A DNA stretch of 64,000 nucleotides from JAYWXI01 sp036016955 (GCF_036016955.1 NZ_JAYWXI010000003.1:1-64000), one strand, 5' to 3'. Positions 24,910-33,438 are shown, counted from the first letter of the stretch. Made by a program: numbers and translations. The notes: generated from the sequence alone by a model not told the origin.

Positions 24910-24919
24910 TTATTGACTG

Positions 24920-25999
24920 ATGGAACTAAAAGACTTGAAAAACGAGTGGATTGAAGCGTTTTCCAAACCACTTATTATTGCCGGGCCGTGTAGTGCGGAG
25001 AGTGAAGCACAGATGCTGGAGACGGCAAAGCGTATTAAAGAATCGGGGGCAGAGGTGCCTGTTTTTCGGGCCGGGATATGGAAGCCGAGAACCAAGCCCA
25101 ACGGATTTGAAGGGGTTGGGGTGATTGGTTTAAATTGGTTGAAGAAAGTAAAAGAAGAATACGGATTTAAAACGGCTACTGAAGTGGCCAATGCCCACCA
25201 CGTGTTTGCGGCTTTGGAGGCGGATGTGGATATTTTATGGATTGGGGCTCGTTCTACGGTGAATCCTTTTACGGTTCAGGAAATTGCCATGGCGCTTCGT
25301 GGGACCACTAAGACGGTATTGGTGAAGAACCCTGTGAATCCGGATTTGGCGCTTTGGATAGGTGCTTTGGAAAGGCTTTTGGGGCAGGGGATTTATAATC
25401 TTGGGGTTATTCATCGCGGTTTTTCCAGTTATCAAAAAACCAAATACCGTAATACGCCCAACTGGCAGATTGCTTTGGATTTTAAGAATCAGTTTCCGAA
25501 TATTCCGATGGTGGTGGATCCCTCACATATTTGTGGCAATCGGGTGGATTTGGCTTCGGTTTCCCAAGAGGCGCTTAATGTAGGGTATCATGGGGCCATG
25601 ATCGAGACGCATTGCAATCCCGATGCGGCATGGAGCGATGCGGCGCAGCAGATTACGCCGGAGGTTTTGGCGGAAATGATGGCAGGCTTGCAGATTCGTA
25701 ATATGGACATCTCGGGCTATGAAGATCAGTTGGAGCAGCACCGTACTTTGATTTCTGATATTGATTTTCAATTGATTTCTTTGCTGTCTCAAAGGATGAA
25801 AATATCCGAAAAGATTGGTGGGGTGAAGAAGGAAAACAATATTGCGATTTTTCAGCCTGAGCGTTGGAAAGTCATCACCGAGTATGCTTCGATGAAAGCC
25901 GAAGAAACGGGAATGTCTCAGGATTTTATCGAAAAAGTGTTCAAAGCAATTCATGAAGAGTCGATAGAAGTTCAGAATAACGTAATGATTAATAAATAA
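24920..25999 (+). CDS. Bifunctional DAHP synthase/chorismate mutase
   Basis: A 359-residue fusion enzyme of the shikimate pathway. Residues 1-255 are a class I beta-type 3-deoxy-7-phosphoheptulonate synthase, shown by IIAGPCSAES (about 20-29), FRAGIWKPRTKPNGFEG, and the metal and substrate residues in VVDPSHICGNR and ETHCNPD. Residues 265-350 are an AroQ-type chorismate mutase (LEQHRTLISDIDFQLISLLS, with RMKISEKIGGVKK). In other bacteria the mutase part allows feedback control of the synthase by chorismate-pathway products. The neighbours dnaX and rsgA have no clear pathway link. The rsgA start is 49 bases downstream, so the two could be co-transcribed. Confidence 0.93.
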   Translation: MELKDLKNEWIEAFSKPLIIAGPCSAESEAQMLETAKRIKESGAEVPVFRAGIWKPRTKPNGFEGVGVIGLNWLKKVKEEYGFKTATEVANAHHVFAALEADVDILWIGARSTVNPFTVQEIAMALRGTTKTVLVKNPVNPDLALWIGALERLLGQGIYNLGVIHRGFSSYQKTKYRNTPNWQIALDFKNQFPNIPMVVDPSHICGNRVDLASVSQEALNVGYHGAMIETHCNPDAAWSDAAQQITPEVLAEMMAGLQIRNMDISGYEDQLEQHRTLISDIDFQLISLLSQRMKISEKIGGVKKENNIAIFQPERWKVITEYASMKAEETGMSQDFIEKVFKAIHEESIEVQNNVMINK

Positions 26000-26048
26000 C
26001 TAATCTTGAAGGTTAAATTAATTCGTTAATTTAGCCTTTATTTTTTGT

Positions 26049-26978
26049 ATGGACTATAAAGGACTTGTCATTAAATCTACGGGGAGTTGGTATCAGGTTA
26101 TGGATTTAGCCGGCGGGCGCGTTTATGAAGCCCGAATTCGCGGAAAGTTTAAATTGGTTAAAACCCGTTTGACTAACCCTTTGGCGGTAGGCGATCGGGT
26201 GAATTTTCAGTTGGAGAAGGATGAGACGGCTTGGATTACCAAGATTGAACCGCGGAAAAATTACCTGATCCGGAAATCGGTCAATTTATCGAAAGAAGCC
26301 CATATTATTGCGTCCAATGTGGATATAGCGGGATTTATCTTTACCTTGAAATCGCCTGAAACCTCGCTGGGTTTTTTGGATCGTTTTTTGGCGTGTTGCG
26401 AGGCTTACAGCATTGAGCCTTTGATTTTGTTTAATAAAGTGGATCAGCTGAATGCGGAAGAGCTCGAGATGATGGAGGCTATTGCGGCTTTGTATCAAAC
26501 CATTGGTTATTCGACTTTGGCCATTTCGTCGTACTCGAGGCATAACCTTCCCGAACTTCAGGCACGCATAAAGGATAAGACCACGGTGTTTTTTGGGCAT
26601 TCGGGAAGCGGAAAGTCCACGTTGGTTAATGCTTTGCAGCCGGGGTTGGACATTAAAACGGGTGAAATTTCGCAGACGCATCAAAAAGGGAAGCATACCA
26701 CGACTTTTGCGCAGATGCATTTTTGGAGTTTTGGCGGTGCCGTGATCGATACCCCGGGCGTGCGGGAGTTTGCCATGATTGATGTGGAAAAGGAGGAGAT
26801 ACAGCACTATTTTCCGGATATTTTTCGTGTGGCTCAGACGTGCAAGTTTCACAACTGCCTGCATGTGAATGAACCTAAGTGCGCCGTAATTCAGGGGATA
26901 GAGGACGGCACGGTGGATGAAAGCCGCTATATCACTTATCTGAAACTTATGGAAGAAGCGCAGGAGCAGGGCAAATAA
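26049..26978 (+). CDS. rsgA: Small-subunit ribosome assembly GTPase RsgA
   Basis: A 309-residue circularly permuted GTPase that checks late 30S ribosome assembly. The G motifs are in the permuted order: G4 NKVD at residues 129-132, then the P-loop GHSGSGKSTL at 183-192, then DTPG near 238. An OB-fold occupies residues 1-70, and the C-terminal zinc knuckle is CKFHNCLHVNEPKC (about 262-275). There is no signal peptide. A GC hairpin (ACCCAGC-CGAA-GCTGGGT, 26982-26999) follows the stop codon but has no T run after it on this strand, so it is a weak terminator candidate. Confidence 0.95.
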   Translation: MDYKGLVIKSTGSWYQVMDLAGGRVYEARIRGKFKLVKTRLTNPLAVGDRVNFQLEKDETAWITKIEPRKNYLIRKSVNLSKEAHIIASNVDIAGFIFTLKSPETSLGFLDRFLACCEAYSIEPLILFNKVDQLNAEELEMMEAIAALYQTIGYSTLAISSYSRHNLPELQARIKDKTTVFFGHSGSGKSTLVNALQPGLDIKTGEISQTHQKGKHTTTFAQMHFWSFGGAVIDTPGVREFAMIDVEKEEIQHYFPDIFRVAQTCKFHNCLHVNEPKCAVIQGIEDGTVDESRYITYLKLMEEAQEQGK

Positions 26979-27120
26979 AAAACCCAGCCGAAGCTGGGTA
27001 AAAACTAATAACCATGAAAACTCAAATTAAACATGAGAATCTGTAAGATTAAATACAATACTCGTGCCAAAATGATTTCGGGGGATGTTTTTTTTAATAT
27101 TTTTTCTGAAAAACAATTTG

Positions 27121-27128
27121 TATTTTTG
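27121..27128 (+). promoter_or_regulatory. -7 promoter box of ndk
   Basis: TATTTTTG, 21 bases ahead of the ndk start codon, matching TAnnTTTG. No clear -33 element. Confidence 0.5.
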
Positions 27129-27149
27129 CGGGCTAAAACAATATAATTT

Positions 27150-27566
27150 ATGTCGAATATTACGTTTACAATGATTAAACCGGATGCGGTAGCGGACGGT
27201 CATGTAGGGGCTATTTTGGGTAAAATCACGGAAGCCGGATTTAAGATTAAGGCCATGAAGCTCACTCAATTGACGGTAGCGGATGCTAAAAAATTCTACG
27301 AAGTTCATGCTGAGAGACCTTTCTATGGCGAGTTGGTGGAGTTTATGTCTTCCGGACCTATTGTGGCAGCCGTTTTGGAAAAAGATAACGCGGTGGAAGA
27401 TTTCCGTACTTTAATCGGCGCGACCAACCCTGCGGAAGCGGCAGAAGGTACCATTCGTAAGATGTTTGCCAGAAGCGTGGGAGAAAATGCCGTACACGGT
27501 TCGGATTCCGATGAAAATGCTTTAATCGAAGCTCAATTCCATTTTTCGGGAAGAGAAATTTTCTAA
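27150..27566 (+). CDS. ndk: Nucleoside diphosphate kinase
   Basis: A 138-residue enzyme that transfers the gamma phosphate between nucleoside tri- and diphosphates. The active-site histidine is His116 in NAVHGSDS, and the N-terminal TFTMIKPDAV and the GPIVAAVLEKDNAV motif are conserved. Length is standard. Its own promoter box and a strong terminator show a single-gene unit. Confidence 0.96.
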   Translation: MSNITFTMIKPDAVADGHVGAILGKITEAGFKIKAMKLTQLTVADAKKFYEVHAERPFYGELVEFMSSGPIVAAVLEKDNAVEDFRTLIGATNPAEAAEGTIRKMFARSVGENAVHGSDSDENALIEAQFHFSGREIF

Positions 27567-27585
27567 AAATTTTTTTCGAGATAGC

Positions 27586-27612
27586 AAAAGGACGGCCTAA
27601 AGCCGTCCTTTT
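27586..27612. terminator. Bidirectional terminator between ndk and pncA
   Basis: AAAAGGACGGC, loop CTAAA, GCCGTCCTTTT, followed by T-rich sequence on both strands. Confidence 0.85.
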
Positions 27613-27618
27613 TTATTT

Positions 27619-28224
27619 TTAACCTAAAATGGTTACGCCTTGTTCCAAAAGTTGGTAAATCGCATCTCTGCCGTTTTCGGGTTTGACGTTGACGGCTTTG
27701 GTTCCATTGAAATGCAAGCAGGTTATAAAGCCTGCATTCACCGCGTCTATACAGGTGTATTTCACGCAATAATCCAACGCCAGTCCTACGATTTCCACCA
27801 GTTCGATGTCGTGGTATTTCAAGAAGTCTTCCAGCCCTGTTTTCATGAAATGGTTATTATCCTGAAAAGCACTGTAGCTGTCAAAAGACGCATTGGTTCC
27901 TTTTTGGATAATATGGGTGGCTTTAGAGGCGTTTAAATCTTTATGGAAGTCTGCCCCCGGAGTGTTTTGGATGCAGTGATCGGGCCACATGAACTGGGGA
28001 ATACCGTTTAGGGTAATGGTTTCGCCAACTTCACGGTTATTATTGGAGGCAAAGCTCTTGTGATCGGCCGGATGCCAGTCTTGAGTTAGAACGATTTGAT
28101 CGTACTGGTTTTCTTCCATCAAAACGTTGATATAAGGGATGATGTCGTTGGCTTGGGGAACGGCTAATGCGCCACCTTCGCAAAAATCGTTTTGCACATC
28201 TACAACAATTAAGGCTTTTTTCAT
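27619..28224 (-). CDS. pncA: Nicotinamidase/pyrazinamidase
   Basis: A 201-residue isochorismatase-fold amidase that deaminates nicotinamide to nicotinate for NAD salvage. The catalytic triad is Asp9 (VVDVQNDF), Lys108 (IIQKGTN) and Cys153 (LDYCVKYT), and the metal-site residues Asp49/His51 (QDWHPADH) are present. I chose the ATG at 28224, six codons inside the longest frame, because it starts MKKALIVVDV. A TATATTTG promoter box lies 28 bases upstream. Confidence 0.95.
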   Translation of the reverse strand: MKKALIVVDVQNDFCEGGALAVPQANDIIPYINVLMEENQYDQIVLTQDWHPADHKSFASNNNREVGETITLNGIPQFMWPDHCIQNTPGADFHKDLNASKATHIIQKGTNASFDSYSAFQDNNHFMKTGLEDFLKYHDIELVEIVGLALDYCVKYTCIDAVNAGFITCLHFNGTKAVNVKPENGRDAIYQLLEQGVTILG

Positions 28225-28252
28225 AAGATCGTTGGTTTGCATTTGTAGTTAG

Positions 28253-28260
28253 CAAATATA
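28253..28260 (-). promoter_or_regulatory. -7 promoter box of pncA
   Basis: Minus strand TATATTTG, 28 bases upstream of the start codon. Confidence 0.5.
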
Positions 28261-28345
28261 TAGCCACATTCTTTTTCTGCCAAAAAGGCACGGATTATTT
28301 TGTATATTGGCGTGTTGGTTAATGTTTCGCACTGTACAATGATAA

Positions 28346-28628
28346 ATGGAATTAAAAATACCCAATAGAGTTATAGCGACAATCATCATTTTGACGAACA
28401 TCTATTTTGTTTCATTAAACTATACCGTAATCAGAGACGCAGGTGGTATGGGTTTTTAATGTTACCTATTCTATTATCGACAAACTTTCTCTTGATAACA
28501 GCAGGGCTAACGTTTAAAGATAAATTTAAGAGCAGTATATTTTTATTGATTGTAAATGGTTTAGGACTGCTATGGAATTTATTTAGACTTTGTGGCTACT
28601 ATTGACAACACCTAAATGGACTAAATGA
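28346..28628 (+). pseudogene. Decayed small membrane protein gene
   Basis: Three overlapping frame pieces read as one protein. The first (28346-28459) gives MELKIPNRVIATIIILTN and on to GMGF. The second starts in the next frame at 28459 (MLPILLSTNFLLITAG through LLWNLF). The last, in another frame, ends LWLLLTTPKWTK at 28628. Joined, they would make a protein of about 93 residues with two or three membrane helices. Two frame breaks, one at a T5 run (28453-28457), suggest decay rather than a single sequencing slip. The family is unknown. It opens the AT-rich block that continues to about 31.2 kb. Confidence 0.5.
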
Positions 28629-28790
28629 AAAAGAATATTGTTTGAAAAATTGGATGAATTTATATAACTACGTTTAATAAGTTTAACATTGTATTTATTT
28701 AGCTATGCTGACTCTTCGATTGGTAAAGTTTTTTCATAAATTTGGAAAATGAAAGGTTGTTGCTCGGGTTAGATTATAAAACCTACGGAA

Positions 28791-29945
28791 ATGAAATTAA
28801 AATTTGGATTTTTCTTATTATTCATTGTATTTCTTAGTCAAACTTTTGCTCAATCAATTGCAAGGGTTGAAAGTATCAAAATACACTCAAAAGCCTTAAA
28901 TCAAGAAAGAGAAGTTTTGATCTATACACCTGTGGATTATGATTGGAGAGTGAACGAGTACTTTAATGTGATTTATGTTTTTGATAGCCAAAACAGAGAA
29001 TTTTTTGATTATACGAGTTCGATTATTTCTTTCTTGACAGACGGAAATAGGTCTTTTATCGTTGTTGGGATAACCTCGCCTTTCAATGAAAAACTTGACT
29101 ATTCAAGGAATAACGACTTATTACCCATTTTGGAAACGGAAGAATCCAAAAATAGATACGGTAAATACTCGGGGAATGCCGACCATTTTTTGAATTTTGT
29201 CGAAACAGAATTAATTGCTTACGTAAACTCAAAATACAGAACTTTAGATCAAAACATTGCCGTAGGTCATTCTTTAAGTGCTTCTTTTATTTTGTATTCT
29301 TTACTTCAGAAGCCAAATCTTTTTCAAAACTACGTGGCAATTTCGCCAAATCTTGCCTATGATAACAATAAGTTAAGTAAAGAGCTTGTTAAATTTGACT
29401 TTTCAAAATTGAAAAAGCAATCCTTTATTTATTTGAGTAATGCAAATGAAGGCGTGGACTATTGGAAAGAATGGAAACCCGCACGCGAGAGCGTTTATTC
29501 TTTTTTCAAAGACGCCATAAAGAACAAAAACCTTACCGTTGAAATTGCTGAATACCCTGAAAATAACCATTGGAATACATTTCCACCAAGTTTGAATAAG
29601 GCTTTGAAATTCTACTTTGAAACTATTCAGAAAAAGCAAGAAAGTGAATTAAGCAAGGAAATATATGAAATCAAGATAAAAGTAAAAGTTCATAATAAAA
29701 ATGATAGTGTTTATCTAACAGGAAACCAACCAAACTTGGGCGATTGGAATCCTAACAAAATTGAAATGAACAAGACTTCTGATTATGAAAGGAGCATAGT
29801 TTTGAAAGTTCAAAGTCCAGCTCAATTCAAATTCACAAAAGGTAGTTGGGATACAGAATTACAGGTTATTGGAACATATAACAATGCGATTATTAAGCCT
29901 GAAATAAAGAAAGAATTTGAATTTGAAATTGTGAAAAATGACTAA
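28791..29945 (+). CDS. Exported esterase (Fes/YbbA-like) with CBM20-like C-terminal domain
   Basis: A 384-residue alpha/beta hydrolase of the ferri-enterobactin-esterase-like family. A signal peptide is present (LLFIVFLSQTFA, cut before QSIARV). The nucleophile is Ser161 in GHSLSA, and the likely histidine is His260 in NNHWNTFPPSL. After about residue 294 a separate domain begins (IKIKVKVHNKNDSVYLTGNQ, then LGDWNP), resembling a starch-binding CBM20 module. The combination suggests an ester bond in a carbohydrate or siderophore-like substrate, which is inference. The gene is noticeably more AT-rich than pncA or ytxJ and lies in a block of unknown genes, so it may have been acquired. Confidence 0.75.
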   Translation: MKLKFGFFLLFIVFLSQTFAQSIARVESIKIHSKALNQEREVLIYTPVDYDWRVNEYFNVIYVFDSQNREFFDYTSSIISFLTDGNRSFIVVGITSPFNEKLDYSRNNDLLPILETEESKNRYGKYSGNADHFLNFVETELIAYVNSKYRTLDQNIAVGHSLSASFILYSLLQKPNLFQNYVAISPNLAYDNNKLSKELVKFDFSKLKKQSFIYLSNANEGVDYWKEWKPARESVYSFFKDAIKNKNLTVEIAEYPENNHWNTFPPSLNKALKFYFETIQKKQESELSKEIYEIKIKVKVHNKNDSVYLTGNQPNLGDWNPNKIEMNKTSDYERSIVLKVQSPAQFKFTKGSWDTELQVIGTYNNAIIKPEIKKEFEFEIVKND

Positions 29946-29968
29946 CTCCACAACCGTTCTTCGGTTTG

Positions 29969-30014
29969 ATTTAGCCCGCGTTCTACCAACTTGTCGGGGT
30001 ATCAGACGTTAAAT
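29969..30014 (+). repeat. attC-like imperfect hairpin
   Basis: ATTTAGC at 29969-29975 pairs with GTTAAAT at 30008-30014 (one G-T), with an inner stem of TTCTACC against GGT and AGACG separated by bulged bases. GTTAAAT fits the GTTRRRY core of integron attC sites, and the next gene starts 20 bases later. A similar element lies at 54649-54694. No integrase is present in the window. Confidence 0.25.
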
Positions 30015-30033
30015 AGGACGACAAAGAATCACA

Positions 30034-30453
30034 ATGGAGATATTGTTCACTATAATAGCATTTGTTCTTTTACTTGGCCTAATAGTGGTTCCGATTATTC
30101 TTTTCATGGTGCTGAAAAAGTGGTATCGGCTAAAGTTTGGCTTTATGGTTTATCTCGTGTCAGGATTGGTTTTTACTGCGGGGGGCATGTGGGCTTATGC
30201 TTGGTGGGCGGACTACTCGGATCAGCTTTTAATGGGTTATTACGGCTATGATTTTGAGGCCATGAACGACACGGGGAGGTATGCAAACGTTAAATCGGAA
30301 AACCTTGAAAAATTAAAACGACTCGAAATTGGATATTTTGGCGTTGGTTGGCCATTAAAAGCGGGTATGTTGTTTGTTTTTTATTCACCGTATTTATTGC
30401 TTGTCTATCTAATTGGGCAAGGGATTGCAAGCCTGAAAAGAAAAAAGAAATGA
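30034..30453 (+). CDS. Small membrane protein of unknown function
   Basis: A 139-residue protein with hydrophobic segments at about residues 4-28, 37-56 and 108-130, and a basic KRKKK tail. Between the second and third helices lies an acidic, aromatic stretch (YYGYDFEAMNDTGRY), probably outside the membrane. I recognise no family. It is the second gene after the esterase in the same AT-rich block, 20 bases past the attC-like hairpin, and 81 bases before the start of the next lipoprotein gene. The start codon chosen follows the only good Met before the first helix. Confidence 0.55.
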   Translation: MEILFTIIAFVLLLGLIVVPIILFMVLKKWYRLKFGFMVYLVSGLVFTAGGMWAYAWWADYSDQLLMGYYGYDFEAMNDTGRYANVKSENLEKLKRLEIGYFGVGWPLKAGMLFVFYSPYLLLVYLIGQGIASLKRKKK

Positions 30454-30534
30454 AACCGATTTAACAGAGATTTACGAAAAATGCGAAATATGAAGTGTTA
30501 TTTTAGCAGGAATAAAAAACACGCATCTCACCGA

Positions 30535-31152
30535 ATGAAACCGTTGAAACTACTGCTTCTTTTTATATTTTTGATGGGGTGCAGTCAAAAAGCCCGGACG
30601 CAAAACAATGGTGAGCCGAATACAGGTGTGGAAAATCGCTATCGTTCTTACGGCGAAAAACTTATTGCCAAGGGGTTTCTAAAATATGCAGACCATTCAA
30701 AAATTGAAAATTTAAAGTTCCAACTCCTAAATAATTTTGCTATTTATGAGGATGACTACTTCAAAATGGTCTCCATTGATGCGGAAGAACTTGCTGAATT
30801 TAATTTTGATTTTTTCCTTCCACAACTCAATAAACTGTTGGAAAAAAGAAAAATTGGCTTAACTGTAAAATTGGCTGAAGATTATGAAAAAACGAATGAT
30901 CTGATAATCAATGGGGAAAGATTCAATCTTTATACGAAAGAAGAATTTGAGAATCGGGTGTTTTGGGATTCGGCAGCGAGAAACTTTTTTAGGAAAATAA
31001 ACGAAATTCTAAAAAATCAAAATTTAGATGAACGGTTTTATCTGCTTTATGGCGGAAATGATTTGCAAGCGATGCTTTTAACGGACGAGCAGTTTTCAAT
31101 CATAGCCGAATACTATAACACCAACGAAAAAGAAAGACCGTACGCGCCTTAG
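30535..31152 (+). CDS. Lipoprotein of unknown function
   Basis: A 205-residue protein that begins MKPLKLLLLFIFLMGC, a classic lipoprotein signal with Cys16. The upstream 18 codons of open frame are basic and would spoil the signal, so I start at 30535. The mature protein is charged and helical (KIENLKFQLLNNF, LPQLNKLLEKRK) and has no recognised domain. The neighbours are the unknown membrane protein upstream and ytxJ downstream after a 137-base gap. It may share the transcript of the upstream gene. Confidence 0.6.
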   Translation: MKPLKLLLLFIFLMGCSQKARTQNNGEPNTGVENRYRSYGEKLIAKGFLKYADHSKIENLKFQLLNNFAIYEDDYFKMVSIDAEELAEFNFDFFLPQLNKLLEKRKIGLTVKLAEDYEKTNDLIINGERFNLYTKEEFENRVFWDSAARNFFRKINEILKNQNLDERFYLLYGGNDLQAMLLTDEQFSIIAEYYNTNEKERPYAP

Positions 31153-31289
31153 TTGCGTTTAATTTGGGGCATTGGGAAAAAACTGGGCAGAATTGAACTT
31201 TTTATTCTATTTTTGAATTGTTTTTGAAGAGGCTTTGCTCTTTTGGATTGGGCAGAGGATGGATTTTGTAATGTTTTTTGGTAAAATAA

Positions 31290-31670
31290 ATGAAGTTATT
31301 TGGACGTTTTTTTGGTCGTAAATCGGATTCGGGGCAAACCCGTGAGTCTTTTTGGCGGGATTTGGAGGAAGTGAAAATGTTGGAAGAACTTGAGGCGGTT
31401 TCTTTTGAGCGCGAGGTTTATGTTTTTAAACATTCCACGCGTTGTTACATTAGCCGTATGGTTTTGGCTCGTTTTGAGCAGGAGGTGGAGGAAAGCCATG
31501 CTACCGAAACGAATGCTTATTATTATTTGGACTTGCTGGCTCACCGCGAGATTTCCGAGGCTTTGGCGGAGCGTTATGATTTGGTTCATCAAAGCCCTCA
31601 GTTGTTGGTGCTTCGGAACGGGGTTTTGGTGCATAGTGCGTCTCATCAGTCGATAACAATGAAAAAATAG
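31290..31670 (+). CDS. ytxJ: Bacillithiol-system redox protein YtxJ
   Basis: A 126-residue thioredoxin-like protein of the YtxJ family (DUF2847), assigned as a monothiol glutaredoxin-like bacilliredoxin. The key motif FKHSTRCYIS carries Cys52, with strands EVYVFKHST and PQLLVLRNGVLVHSASH following as in the family. It would reduce bacillithiolated proteins. Other bacillithiol genes (bshA-C) are not in the window, so the low-molecular-weight thiol here is an inference. The Crp-type regulator starts two bases after its stop, so the two are co-transcribed. Confidence 0.88.
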   Translation: MKLFGRFFGRKSDSGQTRESFWRDLEEVKMLEELEAVSFEREVYVFKHSTRCYISRMVLARFEQEVEESHATETNAYYYLDLLAHREISEALAERYDLVHQSPQLLVLRNGVLVHSASHQSITMKK

Positions 31671-31671
31671 C

Positions 31672-32247
31672 ATGGATAATCTGTCGGACTATCTTTCTCG
31701 GGTGTTTAATCTTCCCATGGAAGCGGCTTCCATGTGCGGGATGTATTATACGTCCAAGGATTTGAAAAAGGGCGAAGTGGTTTTAAGATCGGGCGAGGTT
31801 TGTCGGTTTATTTACTTTGTGGAAAAGGGGCTTTTGAGGATGTATTCGGTGGATCGGGCCGGTAAGGAGCATATTATTCAGTTTGCTCCGGAAAATTGGA
31901 TGGTGAGCGACAGGAGTTCGCTTTACTTTAATGAAAAATCCTTTTATTATATCGATGCGGTGGAGGATTCACGGGTGTTGTGTCTCAGTCCGGATTTTTT
32001 TCTTAATCTTAAAAAACAGTACCCGGATGCGGTGGGAAATAACGATTTAATTCTTCATAAGCATATCCGCAATATTCAAAACAGGGTGAATTCGCTTTTG
32101 GCCGAGACGGCTCAGGAGCGGTATTTGGGTTTTATTCGGATGTACCCTAATATTTTGCAGCGGGTGCCTCAGTGGATGGTGGCATCGTATTTGGGCATTA
32201 CGCCGGAGAGTCTTAGTCGGGTGCGTAAAGAATTGGTTAAAAAATAA
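31672..32247 (+). CDS. Crp/Fnr-family transcriptional regulator
   Basis: A 191-residue regulator with a cyclic-nucleotide-binding-like beta roll (residues 25-115: KGEVVLRSGEVCRFIYFVEKG, then GKEHIIQFAPENWMV) and a C-terminal helix-turn-helix (WMVASYLGITPESLSRVRKEL, about 164-185). The Arg/Thr residues that bind cAMP in Crp are not evident, and there are no cysteines arranged for an iron-sulfur cluster, so the signal is unknown. It is translated right after ytxJ, and an aldo/keto reductase follows after 12 bases. The trio may be a redox-responsive operon. Confidence 0.88.
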   Translation: MDNLSDYLSRVFNLPMEAASMCGMYYTSKDLKKGEVVLRSGEVCRFIYFVEKGLLRMYSVDRAGKEHIIQFAPENWMVSDRSSLYFNEKSFYYIDAVEDSRVLCLSPDFFLNLKKQYPDAVGNNDLILHKHIRNIQNRVNSLLAETAQERYLGFIRMYPNILQRVPQWMVASYLGITPESLSRVRKELVKK

Positions 32248-32259
32248 AAACATAAAAAA

Positions 32260-33126
32260 ATGAAATTCAGTCCCATTATTGTTGGAACGATGCGTTGGGG
32301 AGTTTGGGGGGCAAACCATTCGGTGGCCGAGGTTAGTGAACTGATTGCAACGGCAATGGACGAAGGGCTTTATACTTTCGACCATGCGGATATTTACGGA
32401 GGATATACCACGGAATCGCTTTTTGGGGAGGCTTTGGCTTCTTTGGGGTTGGCGAGGGAGTCTTACCAACTGATCAGCAAATGCGGCATTGAATATCCTG
32501 GCGGAGTTAAGCCTTACGCGTTGAAGTCTTATAATTATTCCAAAGCTTATATTTTGAGGAGTGTCGAGGAGAGTTTGAGGAATCTTCGTACCTCTTATCT
32601 TGATGTTTTGCTGTTGCACCGTCCATCGCCTCTTATGGATCCTTATGAGGTGGCGGCGGCTTTTGAGGCTTTGCGGGAGAGCGGTAAGGTTAGGGCTTTT
32701 GGGGTTAGTAATTTTTCGGTTTCGCAGTTGGAGCTTTTGCACGGTGTCTTTCCGGATTTGATTACCAATCAGGTGGAAATTTCCATTAATCGGTTAGAGG
32801 CGATGGAGGACGGGCGGTTGGATCAGATGATGATGAAGCGGATGGTTCCTACGGCATGGTCGGTTTTGGGGAATTACTTTACGGAACAAACGGCTCAAAA
32901 CGAAAGGATTAGAAGCGTGTTGGCGCATTTGGTGACAAAATACGAAGCGGAAGAAAATCAAATTCTTCTTGCTTTCTTGCGGAAACACCCTTCGGGTATT
33001 ATTCCGGTGGTTGGTACTTCCAAAACCGCCACTTTAAAAACTTTGAAAAAGGCTTTGACGTTGGATTTGGAGAGGGAAGACTGGTTTCTGTTGTTGGAGG
33101 CTTCCAAAGGAAAGCGGGTGCCGTAA
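32260..33126 (+). CDS. Aldo/keto reductase
   Basis: A 288-residue NAD(P)H-dependent oxidoreductase of the AKR superfamily, closest in style to YdhF-type members. The catalytic tetrad is visible: Asp44 and Tyr46 (FDHADIYGGY), Lys74 (LISKCG) and His120 (LLLHRPSP). The cofactor region GIIPVVGTSKTATL is near residue 245. The substrate is unknown. It is the third gene of the ytxJ-Crp unit, and a GC hairpin follows its stop. Confidence 0.9.
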   Translation: MKFSPIIVGTMRWGVWGANHSVAEVSELIATAMDEGLYTFDHADIYGGYTTESLFGEALASLGLARESYQLISKCGIEYPGGVKPYALKSYNYSKAYILRSVEESLRNLRTSYLDVLLLHRPSPLMDPYEVAAAFEALRESGKVRAFGVSNFSVSQLELLHGVFPDLITNQVEISINRLEAMEDGRLDQMMMKRMVPTAWSVLGNYFTEQTAQNERIRSVLAHLVTKYEAEENQILLAFLRKHPSGIIPVVGTSKTATLKTLKKALTLDLEREDWFLLLEASKGKRVP

Positions 33127-33134
33127 TGAAAAAA

Positions 33135-33158
33135 CCGATTTCCCTTTCGGGAAACCGG
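33135..33158 (+). terminator. Hairpin after the aldo/keto reductase gene
   Basis: CCGATTTCCC, loop TTTC, GGGAAACCGG (one mismatch). No T run follows on this strand, so efficiency is uncertain. Confidence 0.35.
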
Positions 33159-33384
33159 CAAACTATGAAAACTATATTTAGTCTGAATGACCTGATGGTT
33201 TTTAAGGAGCAAAAAGTGTGACAAAATTTTTTTAAGGGGGCTTCTAACGAATAATTTAACTAAACTTTAAGAGGTTTTGTCTTTATTTCTTAAAAAAGGG
33301 AGGGATTGTTTTAGGTGGATGGATCGGTGCTGAAGGCGTCTTTTTTAATAGGAGAATATTGTTTTTCAATGCCAAAATCTTAAT

Positions 33385-33392
33385 TATCTTTG
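33385..33392 (+). promoter_or_regulatory. -7 promoter box of the TonB-dependent receptor
   Basis: TATCTTTG with TTG at 33359-33361 (23 bases upstream), 46 bases ahead of the start codon. Confidence 0.5.
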
Positions 33393-33438
33393 CGCTTGGT
33401 TTATTGTTTTTTTTCATCAATTATTATAAATCAAAACT

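Larger units (their letters stand above)
33127..33438 (+). other. 312-bp gap before the TonB-dependent receptor
   Basis: It holds the hairpin above, an 18-codon frame (33165-33221, MKTIFSLNDLMVFKEQKV) with no recognisable role, and a promoter box at 33385-33392. I saw no cobalamin-riboswitch or Fur-box-like pattern and nothing else of note. Confidence 0.5.

Noticed and set aside
26982..26999. Strong terminator of rsgA
   Set aside because: The hairpin is perfect, but no T run follows on the coding strand, so it is not listed as an intrinsic terminator.
33127..33438. Possible cobalamin riboswitch before the TonB-dependent receptor
   Set aside because: None of the expected conserved boxes could be found in the gap.
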